Source: Pseudomonadota bacterium (GTDB lineage Bacteria > Myxococcota_A > UBA796 > UBA9615). Taken from it: a stretch of 64,000 nt of DNA. The stretch is taken from assembly GCA_024229515.1 (NCBI GenBank), contig JAAESI010000048.1:141323-205322 (forward strand), in the 5' to 3' direction. Below, piece by piece: positions 26,403-34,106 of this stretch; the first letter of the stretch is position 1, and every line of letters starts with the position of its first letter. The translations under genes were made by a program, and so were the position numbers. Below the pieces are notes generated by a model. It was not told where the DNA came from. It saw only the letters and a list, made by a program, of their open reading frames with translations, and ran no database searches.

Positions 26403-27755
26403 CTATTCGGGCGGTTGGCCGAGCCGGATCCGTGCGCGTCGGCCGCCCCGCGGCTCGGAGGTGAGGTTCACGAGGTAGACCGGGCCGAGCTCCGCGACCT
26501 CGAGCTTCCCCATCAGATCGGCGACCGCCCGGTTGCTCTCGACCACCACCTCCAGCAGGCAGATCGACCCCTCGCAGCGGACCACCGCTCCCTCGGCGTC
26601 CACCCGGTCGAGGATCGCCTGCGCGCGAGGGTCGTCGGCGTCCCCTCCCGCCAGCATCGCCGACAGCGGCAGCTCGACCGCCGCGAGGCCGGCCGGCTCG
26701 TCCCCCGGGCCCGCCATCGCCGCCACCGCGTCCCGGACGCAAGCGGCCACTTCGTCGAACTCGGACTGCACGTCGGTCACCTCGGCCTGGACGATGCGAC
26801 CGGCGTCGTCGAGCACGACCATGGCGGAGGCCCGGTCGCGAGGGTCCGCACCGCACGGCAGCGCGCCGGAGAGCACCGGCTCGAGCGTCGCAATCACGCG
26901 CTCCGTCGGCACCCCTCCCGGCTTCAACGGGGTCACGACGCGACCGACGAGGATGTCCTCTTCGACGTACAGCTCGCCGAGCTTGAAGGACTCCGCGGTG
27001 GCCGCCAGCGCCGTCTCCAGCCTCACGTCCATCAGCATGAGCTTCGCCCCCTGCTCGGGACCGTCGAGCCGCGCCCCGGCCAGCCCGGCAGCGGTGGCGA
27101 TGGTGTCGAGGGCGTCGCTCGTCGTCCGCCACCCCAGGTCGAGGGAGACCCGCCGGTCGGCGAGGTCCCGCGGCAGCTCGGGGGGGCCGCCGCACTGGAC
27201 GTAGATGGTGTCGGGGGTCCGATGCAGGGTCAGGTCGAGCTGCGACTCGAGCAGCGTCCAGGCGGCCGAGGCGGGGGCGTTGTCGAGCTGCAGGTCGACC
27301 CGGCGCTTGGAGGCGCAGTCGGGGGCTGCCACTTCGCGCGCCTCCCGCTGGGCCAGCAGCGTCATCACCTGCCCCGCCTCCGCGTCCTCGAAGTCGACGG
27401 CGATGCTCGGTTTGTCCGCGGCCAGGGCGCAGGAGACCAGCGCGGTCGACAGGACGGTCAGGACGGGGGCGGGCAGGTGGCTCATGTCGGCGCTCCGGGC
27501 GTGGGAGAAGACGAGGGAGACGGCGGGCAGGTCCGGGCGGTCGGCGAGGCGGAGCCACAACCGGCTGTCCGGAGGGGCGGAGGGGCGCAGCAGCACCAGC
27601 CCGATCGCGGCGGCGGCGGCCGCGAGCGCGGCGATCCGGGGTGCCCGGCCTCGCGTTGGCCGTCGGGCGAGCACGGCTGCGAGATCCGCTGCCTGTTCGC
27701 GGTCGGTCGGCGCCTCGGCGTCGAGCAGTTCGATGAAAGCGTCGCGGTCGGTCAC
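26403..27755 (-). CDS. Membrane protein (anti-sigma-like N-terminus) fused in frame to secretin/STN-like domain protein
   Basis: 450 residues from a GTG that overlaps the sigma-factor stop (GTGA). Residues 1-38 are cytoplasmic-type, residues 40-56 a transmembrane helix, as in short anti-sigma factors. From residue 90, MSHLPAPVLTVLSTALVSCA looks like a fresh signal peptide, followed by repeated short secretin-N/STN-like motifs (SIAVDFEDAEAGQVMTLLAQ; RRVDLQLDNAPASAAWTLL; KLMLMDVRLETALAATAESF). So two genes may be merged: a one-base shift upstream of 27486 would end the first at a TGA overlapping that ATG. Both would belong to the ECF sigma operon and act in envelope signalling or secretion. Confidence 0.6.
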   Translation of the reverse strand: MTDRDAFIELLDAEAPTDREQAADLAAVLARRPTRGRAPRIAALAAAAAAIGLVLLRPSAPPDSRLWLRLADRPDLPAVSLVFSHARSADMSHLPAPVLTVLSTALVSCALAADKPSIAVDFEDAEAGQVMTLLAQREAREVAAPDCASKRRVDLQLDNAPASAAWTLLESQLDLTLHRTPDTIYVQCGGPPELPRDLADRRVSLDLGWRTTSDALDTIATAAGLAGARLDGPEQGAKLMLMDVRLETALAATAESFKLGELYVEEDILVGRVVTPLKPGGVPTERVIATLEPVLSGALPCGADPRDRASAMVVLDDAGRIVQAEVTDVQSEFDEVAACVRDAVAAMAGPGDEPAGLAAVELPLSAMLAGGDADDPRAQAILDRVDAEGAVVRCEGSICLLEVVVESNRAVADLMGKLEVAELGPVYLVNLTSEPRGGRRARIRLGQPPE

Positions 27756-28330
27756 GTCGCACCTCCGGGGGTGTCGAGGGCCCGGCGGACGTGGCCGCGG
27801 GCACGGTGGAGGGCGACGCGAGCCGCCGTCGGCTGGATATCCAGGAGCTCAGCGATCTCGGTCGGGGCGAGGTGCGCTTCCCAATGAAGCGTGAGCACGG
27901 CTCGCTCGCGGGGGCTCAGCCGTGCCAGGGCATCGCGCAGGCGGGCGTCGGTTCGGCGCGCTTCGAGCGCTTCGTCGGGTCGCGGTCCACGGGTCCGAGG
28001 CCGCGACCAGGGCCGGCGGAATCGGAGCACGCCCCGCCTCCACGCCAGCGACCGGGTCACCGTCACGCGGTGCAGCCAGGTGCTCAAGCGGGCCTCCGGC
28101 CGCCACCGCGGCGCCTCCTCGAGGAGGGCGACGAACACCTCCTGCGCCACCTCGCGGGCGTCGTCGCGATCCAGGAGCACGCCGTACGCCAGGCGGAAGA
28201 CGCGTCCGTGGTGCTCCGCCCACACCTGCTCGAAGGCGCGCTCCTCGCCGTCGCCGACACGGGCCAGGAGGGCTGCGTCGGTGGCGTGGGGATCCGGGGG
28301 CATCGGATCGAGCTTGGCGCAGTCCGGCAA
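27752..28330 (-). CDS. ECF-type RNA polymerase sigma factor
   Basis: 192 residues. Region 2 (AFEQVWAEHHGRVFRLAYGV, then DDAREVAQEVFVAL) and region 4 (LSPRERAVLTLHWEAHLA, PTEIAELLDIQPTAARVALH) are both present, with a basic linker (RFRRPWSRPRTRGPR). The start is probably TTG at 28330, seven bases after GAGGAG; the ATG at 28303 is an alternative. Upstream on this strand TGTAAC with a downstream CGTC could be its own ECF-type promoter. The next gene, coupled by GTGA, begins with an anti-sigma-like membrane segment, so the signal likely comes from the envelope. Confidence 0.88.
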   Translation of the reverse strand: MPDCAKLDPMPPDPHATDAALLARVGDGEERAFEQVWAEHHGRVFRLAYGVLLDRDDAREVAQEVFVALLEEAPRWRPEARLSTWLHRVTVTRSLAWRRGVLRFRRPWSRPRTRGPRPDEALEARRTDARLRDALARLSPRERAVLTLHWEAHLAPTEIAELLDIQPTAARVALHRARGHVRRALDTPGGAT

Positions 28331-28445
28331 AGGGTGGCTCCTCGCTTGGGTTCACGAGGTTCAAGACGTCCGGGGGCCAGGCGTTACAGACGAAGATGCG
28401 GGGGACAGGTCCCAGGGGTGCGGTAGACCCTGCCCAGGAGGCTCG

Positions 28446-28844
28446 ATGCGCCTGATTTCCTTGCTGCTCCTGGCCGCGACCACCGCGACGCCCGCCCTGG
28501 CGGGGGACGCCCCCACCGAGATCGACGCCGACGCCGTCTGGGGCCTCGCCGACAGCCCGATGGCGGTGCACGAAGAGCTCCGGGTGGCCGCGGGCGCGGT
28601 CCTCGCGTCGACCGTGGCTCTGGACGCCACCATGGCCCTGAAGATCGCCTGCGGCCTGGGTGCCGTCGGGGTCAGCGTCGCGTGCGCCAAGGTGGTCTTC
28701 CAGCGGTCGCGGGAGGCCCGCGAGGGCGCGAGCGAGGAGCGCTTGAAGGCGCTGACCCGGTGGGTCTGGCTGTCCGCCGCGGTGGGGGTCCCGATGGCGT
28801 TGGTCGCGCTGTTTGTGGGCGGCCAGCGGGTCGGGTGGTGGTAG
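28446..28844 (+). CDS. Small secreted/membrane protein with two C-terminal helices
   Basis: 132 residues, ATG at 28446 with AGGAGG four bases upstream. N-terminal signal peptide (LISLLLLAATTATPALA), a short exported segment, then two transmembrane helices (around KIACGLGAVGVSVACAKVVF and LSAAVGVPMALVALFVGG) separated by a charged loop. It diverges from the ECF sigma gene, so it might be a target of that sigma factor, but this is only position. I do not recognise the family. Confidence 0.55.
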   Translation: MRLISLLLLAATTATPALAGDAPTEIDADAVWGLADSPMAVHEELRVAAGAVLASTVALDATMALKIACGLGAVGVSVACAKVVFQRSREAREGASEERLKALTRWVWLSAAVGVPMALVALFVGGQRVGWW

Positions 28845-28874
28845 TGGCGTCGCTCCGCCTCCGCGCCGGCGGGT

Positions 28875-30506
28875 TCAGCCGTCGGGGTGCGTAACGGACT
28901 GCACGCGCTCGACCTCGACCCCCTCGAGCACCGTGACTTCACCGTCCGGCCAGCGGACCCGCACAGTCACCGGCCCGTCCTCGTCGCCCAGCCCGAAGTG
29001 CAGGCGCGCGGGCCCCTGCGCCTGTCCGCGCCCCCCGAGCATGTGCCGGGTGCGCGTGCGTGAGGCCGTCTCGACCTCGACTCGTGCGCCGAAGCCCTGC
29101 CGGTTCAGCGGCGGCCCGTCGAGCCGGACCTCGAGCCAGACGCCCTCGGTGCAGAGGTTCATCATCAGCAGCGGGTAGCCGGAGTTGCTGGCGGTGATGA
29201 GATCGAGGAAGCCGTCGCCGTCGAAGTCCCCCGTCGCGAGTCCCCAGTGCGGCGTCTCATCGTCGAACCCGATGGCGGCGCTGACGTCCTCGAAGCCGCC
29301 TCCAGGGAGCCCGAGCCACAGCAGGTCCGGGTAGCTCTTGTTGGGGTCGGCGGGCGCGGAACTCTGCACCGCGTCGAGGGCGCCGTCGTTGTTCAGGTCG
29401 ACCAGATCGAGGCTCCACCCCACGGTCCCGTGCTCGCCCGCCGGCGCCGCCGGCTCGAGGCCGAGGTCGGCTCCGGACTCGACGAAGCTTCCGCCGTCCG
29501 ACAGCCAGCAGCGGATCGGCCCGCGGCCGGGGGCGCACCAGTCGACGATCCCGTCCTCGTTGAGGTCCACGCCGTCCACGCCGTGCGCCGCGATGTCGAG
29601 GTCGAACCCGAGGGCCTCGGTCGCGTCGACGAAGGCGCCGTCGCCGTCGTTCCGGAAGATCGCGGAGCTCGGCCCGGCGTCCCCCAGCAGGAGCAGGTCG
29701 AGGTCCCCGTCGCCGTCGAGATCACCGGCCGTCGCCGCCTGGACGCTGAGGCCGCCGAGGGCGGGGGTCAGCACCACCCACTCCTCGAAGACGCCGCCGT
29801 CCTGAAGGAGGAGCCGGTGGACGAGGCCGTCGAGCTCGTCGTCGCCCCCCCCGAACCGCTGGGTCGGCGCGATCAGGTCGAGGTCGTTGTCCCCGTCGAT
29901 GTCGACGAGCTGGTTGGTCAGGAAGACGTAGTCACTGCCGTCGGGATCGCGAAACAGATCGACGCGGGGCTCGAACCCCATGCCGCCGAGGTTTCGCGCC
30001 AGCGTCAGCCACCCCGGCCCTCCCTGGATGACGTCCGAGAGGCCGTCCCCGTCCAGATCCGCGAGGCTCAGGCCGGCCGGCGGATCCGGGGGGAAGTCGC
30101 CGATGCTGACCGCCTCGGGGTGCAGCGTGAACTGCCCCGCGCCGTCGTTCTCCCACAGCGAGATCCCCTCGACGGTGGGGTACGCGAGGATGTCCAGGTC
30201 GCCGTCGCCGTCCAGGTCGTGGGCGGCGATGTTCGCGTGCCCGCCGCCGCCGCCGTCGGGGTTCGGGTCGAACATCTCGAACTCGATGCCGCGGGCGACG
30301 CCCTCGTCGGCGAACCGGGGACCGTCGGTGCAAGGGACCGCGTCGTCGTCGTCGGTGGCGTCGTCGTCGTCGACGGCCGAGTCGTCGTCGTCGTCGGAGG
30401 TGTCGTCGTCGCCCGGGCCCGGACCGGAGCATCCGGCGAGCGCGAGCACGACAAAAAGCAGCAGCGTGCGCCAGTCGCGCACTCGAAGGCTCGGGCCGGG
30501 ATTCAT
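28875..30506 (-). CDS. FG-GAP/VCBS lipoprotein with UnbV/ASPIC C-terminus
   Basis: About 543 residues from the ATG at 30506. Signal peptide with lipobox ALAGC, an Asp-rich linker, then FG-GAP repeats with Ca-binding loops of the DxDGDGxxD type (LDGDGDLDILAY, ADLDGDGLSDVIQG, VDIDGDNDLDLIAP, GDLDGDGDLDLLLL, VDLNEDGIVDW, VDLNNDGALDAV, GDFDGDGFLDLI), enough for a seven-bladed propeller. The end (VRLDGPPLNRQGFGARVEVE, then VRVRWPDGEVTVLEGV) matches the UnbV/ASPIC domain often found after such propellers. A surface adhesion or binding role is likely; ligand unknown. Confidence 0.85.
   Translation of the reverse strand: MNPGPSLRVRDWRTLLLFVVLALAGCSGPGPGDDDTSDDDDDSAVDDDDATDDDDAVPCTDGPRFADEGVARGIEFEMFDPNPDGGGGGHANIAAHDLDGDGDLDILAYPTVEGISLWENDGAGQFTLHPEAVSIGDFPPDPPAGLSLADLDGDGLSDVIQGGPGWLTLARNLGGMGFEPRVDLFRDPDGSDYVFLTNQLVDIDGDNDLDLIAPTQRFGGGDDELDGLVHRLLLQDGGVFEEWVVLTPALGGLSVQAATAGDLDGDGDLDLLLLGDAGPSSAIFRNDGDGAFVDATEALGFDLDIAAHGVDGVDLNEDGIVDWCAPGRGPIRCWLSDGGSFVESGADLGLEPAAPAGEHGTVGWSLDLVDLNNDGALDAVQSSAPADPNKSYPDLLWLGLPGGGFEDVSAAIGFDDETPHWGLATGDFDGDGFLDLITASNSGYPLLMMNLCTEGVWLEVRLDGPPLNRQGFGARVEVETASRTRTRHMLGGRGQAQGPARLHFGLGDEDGPVTVRVRWPDGEVTVLEGVEVERVQSVTHPDG
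30342..30410 (-). repeat. Asp-rich coding repeat in FG-GAP lipoprotein linker
   Basis: About 23 codons, nearly all Asp with Ser/Ala/Thr spacers, right after the lipobox region. Confidence 0.7.
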
Positions 30507-30626
30507 GTGCCGGCCATTGTGTCTGGACCGACCCCGCAAGGGTAGTCAGACGTCAGGACTTCGGGTGGGTCCGTCCCCCCTGCGAGACCCCTTCCAACCG
30601 TGGTAAGGAGGTCCCCTCACCGTCCC

Positions 30627-31094
30627 ATGATGTCACCCTCACCAGCCGACGCCCCCACCGGGGTCATGCGCCCGGGCCACCGGAAGCTCCTGCTGGGCTT
30701 CCTCGCGGCCTGCTTTTTCGGCCAGACCGCCCTCGTTTACTCCGATCCCACGCCGACGACGCCGTTGTCCGAAGAGGCCCTCGGGGGGGCGCGGACGTGG
30801 CACGCGAACAACTGCCAGAGCTGCCACCAGATCTACGGCTTCGGGGGCTTCCTCGGCCCGGACCTGACCAACGTCGCCGCGCGGTACCCGGGTACGGCGC
30901 TGGACGGCTGGCTGACGCACGTGCTCGCGGGGACGGGCCAGATGCCTCACTTCGCCCTCGACGAGGGGGAGCGGGCGGGGCTCGCCGCGTTCCTGCGGGA
31001 GGTCGACACCACCGGCATCGGCCAGGCCCGGGTGGGTCCCGGGGACTCCGGTGGGTTCGCCGCCGGTGAGCTCCCGTGGTGGGAGTACGAGTGA
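30627..31094 (+). CDS. NorC-like membrane-anchored cytochrome c
   Basis: 155 residues. One N-terminal transmembrane helix (KLLLGFLAACFFGQTALVY) anchors a monohaem cytochrome c domain: WHANNCQSCHQIYGFGGFLG, PDLTNVAARYP, and the distal Met in GQMPHFALDE. This is the pattern of NorC, the small subunit of cytochrome-c-dependent nitric oxide reductases. The stop overlaps the GTG of the NorB-like gene (GTGA), so the two form one complex. The ATG at 30627 is uncertain because the AAGGAGG site is 14-15 bases away. It would pass electrons to the catalytic subunit at the periplasmic face. Confidence 0.82.
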   Translation: MMSPSPADAPTGVMRPGHRKLLLGFLAACFFGQTALVYSDPTPTTPLSEEALGGARTWHANNCQSCHQIYGFGGFLGPDLTNVAARYPGTALDGWLTHVLAGTGQMPHFALDEGERAGLAAFLREVDTTGIGQARVGPGDSGGFAAGELPWWEYE

Positions 31095-32593
31095 CGGTCC
31101 CCGCGCCCGCCGCCGACCAGGTCTCGCGCCGGTACGCCACCCTGACGTTCGTCCGAGGGGCGCTCGCGGCGCTGATGGTGGCGTTGGCGGTGGGGCTGCT
31201 GTCGGCGCTGTACTCGGTGCCGGCGCTGGGCGAGTCTATGCGCAAGCTGGGAATCCAGTTCACCGCGCTGCGCCCCCTGCACACCATCTTCGCGTCGGCC
31301 TGGATCTTCCTCGGGGGGATGGCGGTGGTGCATCGCTTCCTCCAGGAGGAGGGAGGCCCCCTGAAGCCGGGCGAGCGGCTCCGCCTCCGCGGTCAGGTGC
31401 TCCTGTGGGCGTTCGCGGGGCTGGGGATCCTGATCACGCTGCCCCTGGGCATCACGTCGGGCCGCGAGTACATGGGCCACCACCCGCTGCTGTCGATCCC
31501 GATCTTCGCGGGCTGGCTGCTGTTCTGTTGGAACTACTTCGGGATCGCGGGCCGAGGATTCTGGCAGCGCCCCGTCTACGTGATGATGTGGGCCGTAGGC
31601 TCCCTGTTCTTCGTCTACACCTTCACCGAGCAGCACGCCTACCTGCTGCCGGGGGTGTTCGGCGACCCCGTGGTGGACCGGCAGATCCAGTGGAAGGCGT
31701 GCGGCACCCTGGTCGGCAGCTTCAACCTGTTCGTCTACGGGACCGCGATCTTCCTGGGCGAGAAGATCACGGGCGACAAGAGCTACGGCCAGTCGCGCAC
31801 GGCGTGGGCGCTGCTGGGGATCGGGCTGCTCAACTCGTTCACCAACTACACCCACCACACCTACCACCTGCCGCAGTCCCACCTCGTGAAGTGGATCGGC
31901 TTCTGCGTGTCGATGACCGAGCTGCTGATCCTCCTGAAGGTGGTCGGTGAGCTGTCGGCGCTGGTCCGGGCCGAGTCCGAGGGAGGGCGGACCGAGACGG
32001 CGGCCGGCCGGTGCGTCACGCGGATCCTCCTGGGCTCTGCGAAGTGGTGGACGGCGGCGATGCTGGTCTCCTCGATCCTGATCTCCGTGCCCCCCCTGAA
32101 CGCGCTGGTGCACGGCACCTACGTGGTCACGGGGCACGCGATGGGCACGACGATCGGCATCGACACGATGATCCTGCTGGCGGCGATGTCGTGGCTGCTG
32201 CGCGAGCGGCCGTCCACCGAGGTCGGCGTCCGCAAGCCGGTGGACTGCAAGCAGATCTGCCGCACCGCGATCGGCCTCAACATCGCCGCCGGGGCGCTCG
32301 CCTTCTGGCTCCACTTCGCTGGCCTCGTCGACGGCGTGACCCGCTACCTCCACCCCGTCGGCGCGGGTCAGGCGTTCGCCTACCGGCCCGCGTGGCTGCA
32401 GGCGAGCATCGGGCCCGTGTTCGCCATCTGCGGCCTCGCCCTGTTCGGGTTCTTCGTCATGCTGCTGCGCCGGTGGGTGCCCGTGGCGTTCGCCCCCTTC
32501 GACCCGGAGATGCTGGGGGAGCCGGTGTCGGGGTGGCCGCTGGAGCAGTCGCCCGAGGAGCGCGAGGATCCCTCGGGCATCCCGGCCTGCTGA
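31091..32593 (+). CDS. NorB-like haem-copper oxidase superfamily subunit I (divergent)
   Basis: 500 residues, GTG start at 31091. About twelve transmembrane helices. Candidate haem and metal ligands: His in ALRPLHTIFASAWIF (helix II), the pair in NYTHHTYH (helix VII), and His in LVHGTYVVTGHAMGTTIG (helix X). I cannot find the usual helix VI metal-ligand His; that region reads QIQWKACGTLVGSFNL. With the NorC-like partner it is best called a divergent nitric-oxide-reductase or cbb3-like subunit; whether it reduces NO or oxygen cannot be told. A pilin-like gene follows five bases downstream. Confidence 0.75.
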   Translation: MTVPAPAADQVSRRYATLTFVRGALAALMVALAVGLLSALYSVPALGESMRKLGIQFTALRPLHTIFASAWIFLGGMAVVHRFLQEEGGPLKPGERLRLRGQVLLWAFAGLGILITLPLGITSGREYMGHHPLLSIPIFAGWLLFCWNYFGIAGRGFWQRPVYVMMWAVGSLFFVYTFTEQHAYLLPGVFGDPVVDRQIQWKACGTLVGSFNLFVYGTAIFLGEKITGDKSYGQSRTAWALLGIGLLNSFTNYTHHTYHLPQSHLVKWIGFCVSMTELLILLKVVGELSALVRAESEGGRTETAAGRCVTRILLGSAKWWTAAMLVSSILISVPPLNALVHGTYVVTGHAMGTTIGIDTMILLAAMSWLLRERPSTEVGVRKPVDCKQICRTAIGLNIAAGALAFWLHFAGLVDGVTRYLHPVGAGQAFAYRPAWLQASIGPVFAICGLALFGFFVMLLRRWVPVAFAPFDPEMLGEPVSGWPLEQSPEEREDPSGIPAC

Positions 32594-32598
32594 TCGAC

Positions 32599-33309
32599 AT
32601 GGCTGACAGCAACACCCAGGGCATGAGCGCCAGGACCGGTCTCCTCGCCGGTTGCGCGGTGGGGTTCCTGTTTGCGGTCTGCCTCGGCGTCGTCGGCTTC
32701 GCGGTCGCGGTGCGCACGTCCGCCGCGCCGCCCCCGCCGCCCCCGACGCCCGAGGAGATCTGCCGATTGGCCATCACCAAGACCGCGGAGGTGCGAGGCG
32801 AGTCGCTGTCGTTCAGTGAGCTCGAGGAGATCATCGCGGAGTGCGCCCAGGGCTACCTCGACGACCCCGAGGCCCGAACGTTGATCGACTGCCTGGCCGA
32901 GGCCCCCGACGGTGCGGCGACGGAGGCCTGCATGGACGACCCGATGGCGCTGCGGTCCAGGCGCTCCGAGGCGCCCATGAACGTCGACGGGATCCGAACG
33001 GCGGAGAAGGCCTACCACGCCGAGTGGGACGCGTTCACCACCGCGGGTTGGACCCCCCCGCGGCTGTACGGCGAGGACCCGGGCTCCTTCACGGGCGGCG
33101 GGCTCGACGCCTTCTACAACCTCGGCTGGATGGCGGACGGTCAAATCCGCTGCCGCTACCGGACCACGGCCTACAACAAGGCCTCGTCCGCGGCTGACGA
33201 CTTCGTGGTCGAGGCGGAGTGCGACATCGACGGGGACGGGATCAACGCCGTCTACCGGGCCAACCGCGCCGCCAAGGCGGCGATGGTGACGCCGGACGAC
33301 GTCTACTGA
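32599..33309 (+). CDS. Type IV pilin-like/pseudopilin protein in nor-like operon
   Basis: 236 residues, ATG at 32599 only five bases after the NorB-like stop. N-terminal transmembrane helix (LLAGCAVGFLFAVCLGVVGFA), a Pro-run, a Cys-containing helical region (EEICRLAITKT, IIAECAQGYLDD, LIDCLAEAPD, ATEACMDD), then NVDGIRTAEKAYHAEWDAF and VEAECDIDGDGINAVYRANR, which resemble the C-terminal pilin-type fold of Myxococcota PilA-like proteins. No classical prepilin peptidase site (G-F) is seen. The DIDGDG loop could bind calcium. Its link to the respiratory pair is positional. Confidence 0.55.
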   Translation: MADSNTQGMSARTGLLAGCAVGFLFAVCLGVVGFAVAVRTSAAPPPPPPTPEEICRLAITKTAEVRGESLSFSELEEIIAECAQGYLDDPEARTLIDCLAEAPDGAATEACMDDPMALRSRRSEAPMNVDGIRTAEKAYHAEWDAFTTAGWTPPRLYGEDPGSFTGGGLDAFYNLGWMADGQIRCRYRTTAYNKASSAADDFVVEAECDIDGDGINAVYRANRAAKAAMVTPDDVY

Positions 33310-33399
33310 TCGCGGCGCCTGCGATCGCGCGCCTATGACGACCATGGAGCGGATCGTGTTTCCGGCGGTTACGAGATCTGTAGGGATTAGGAGAGCGCT

Positions 33400-34002
33400 T
33401 TGGCGTCACGTTTCAAGATTCGCGATCGTCTGAAGAACCTCGCGCAGCCGTCCGCGAGCCCCGGCGGCGTCGGCACCACGGGCTCGCCGACCTCGCAAGC
33501 GCTGCAGGCCGAACTCGGCACCGGAGCGCAGGCCTTCGGGTTCTACAAGAACCGGGTGCACGACCACCTCAAGCCGTGGATGTCGGAGTACATCGCCACG
33601 GCGGACGTGGTGTTCGTGGCTTCCGTGGCCGCCAACGGCGACCTCGACTGCTCGTCCAAGTTCGGACACCCGGGCTTCGTCCGGGTGCTCGACACAAAGA
33701 CCATCGCGATCCCCCTGTACTCCGGCAACGGCGTGCACGCGACGCTCGGGAACGTCGTCGACAACCCCAAGGTGGGGCTGTGCTTCTGGAAGCCGCACGC
33801 CGAGGTCGTCTCCCTGCAGCTCAACGGCGGCGTGACCATCGTCGAGGCGTCCGATGAGGCCGCCCGGCGCTTCCCCGCGATAGAGGAAGACGAGGGCCGA
33901 TCCGCGGTGCGCTGGATGGTCGTCGAGGTCCACGAGAGCTACATGCGCTGTGCTCGCCACACCTCGCTGATCGAGGGGCGCGAGGAGGAAGTGGCGCCCT
34001 AG
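33400..34002 (+). CDS. Pyridoxamine 5'-phosphate oxidase-like FMN-binding protein
   Basis: 200 residues, TTG start at 33400 with AGGAG five bases upstream. The core is a split-barrel flavin-binding fold: MSEYIATADVVFVASVAANG, DCSSKFGHPGFVRVLD, IAIPLYSGNGVHATLGNVVD and NPKVGLCFW. Members of this family bind FMN, F420 or haem and act on various small molecules. The N-terminal 40 residues are extra and rich in Ser/Gly. It is transcribed alone, upstream of the radical SAM gene. Substrate unknown. Confidence 0.7.
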   Translation: MASRFKIRDRLKNLAQPSASPGGVGTTGSPTSQALQAELGTGAQAFGFYKNRVHDHLKPWMSEYIATADVVFVASVAANGDLDCSSKFGHPGFVRVLDTKTIAIPLYSGNGVHATLGNVVDNPKVGLCFWKPHAEVVSLQLNGGVTIVEASDEAARRFPAIEEDEGRSAVRWMVVEVHESYMRCARHTSLIEGREEEVAP

Positions 34003-34106
34003 TCCGCCAAGGACTGGCGACGATCAGAGCGGGTCGACGACGGACTTCTACACTCCAGATGCCGGAACCGTATGGGCGACATGCCCCGTTCCGGCTCGGA
34101 GGCTCG

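Noticed and set aside
33308..33326. GATCGC...GCGATC hairpin after the pilin-like gene as a terminator
   Set aside because: No T-run follows and the stem is only six bases; not enough to call an intrinsic terminator.
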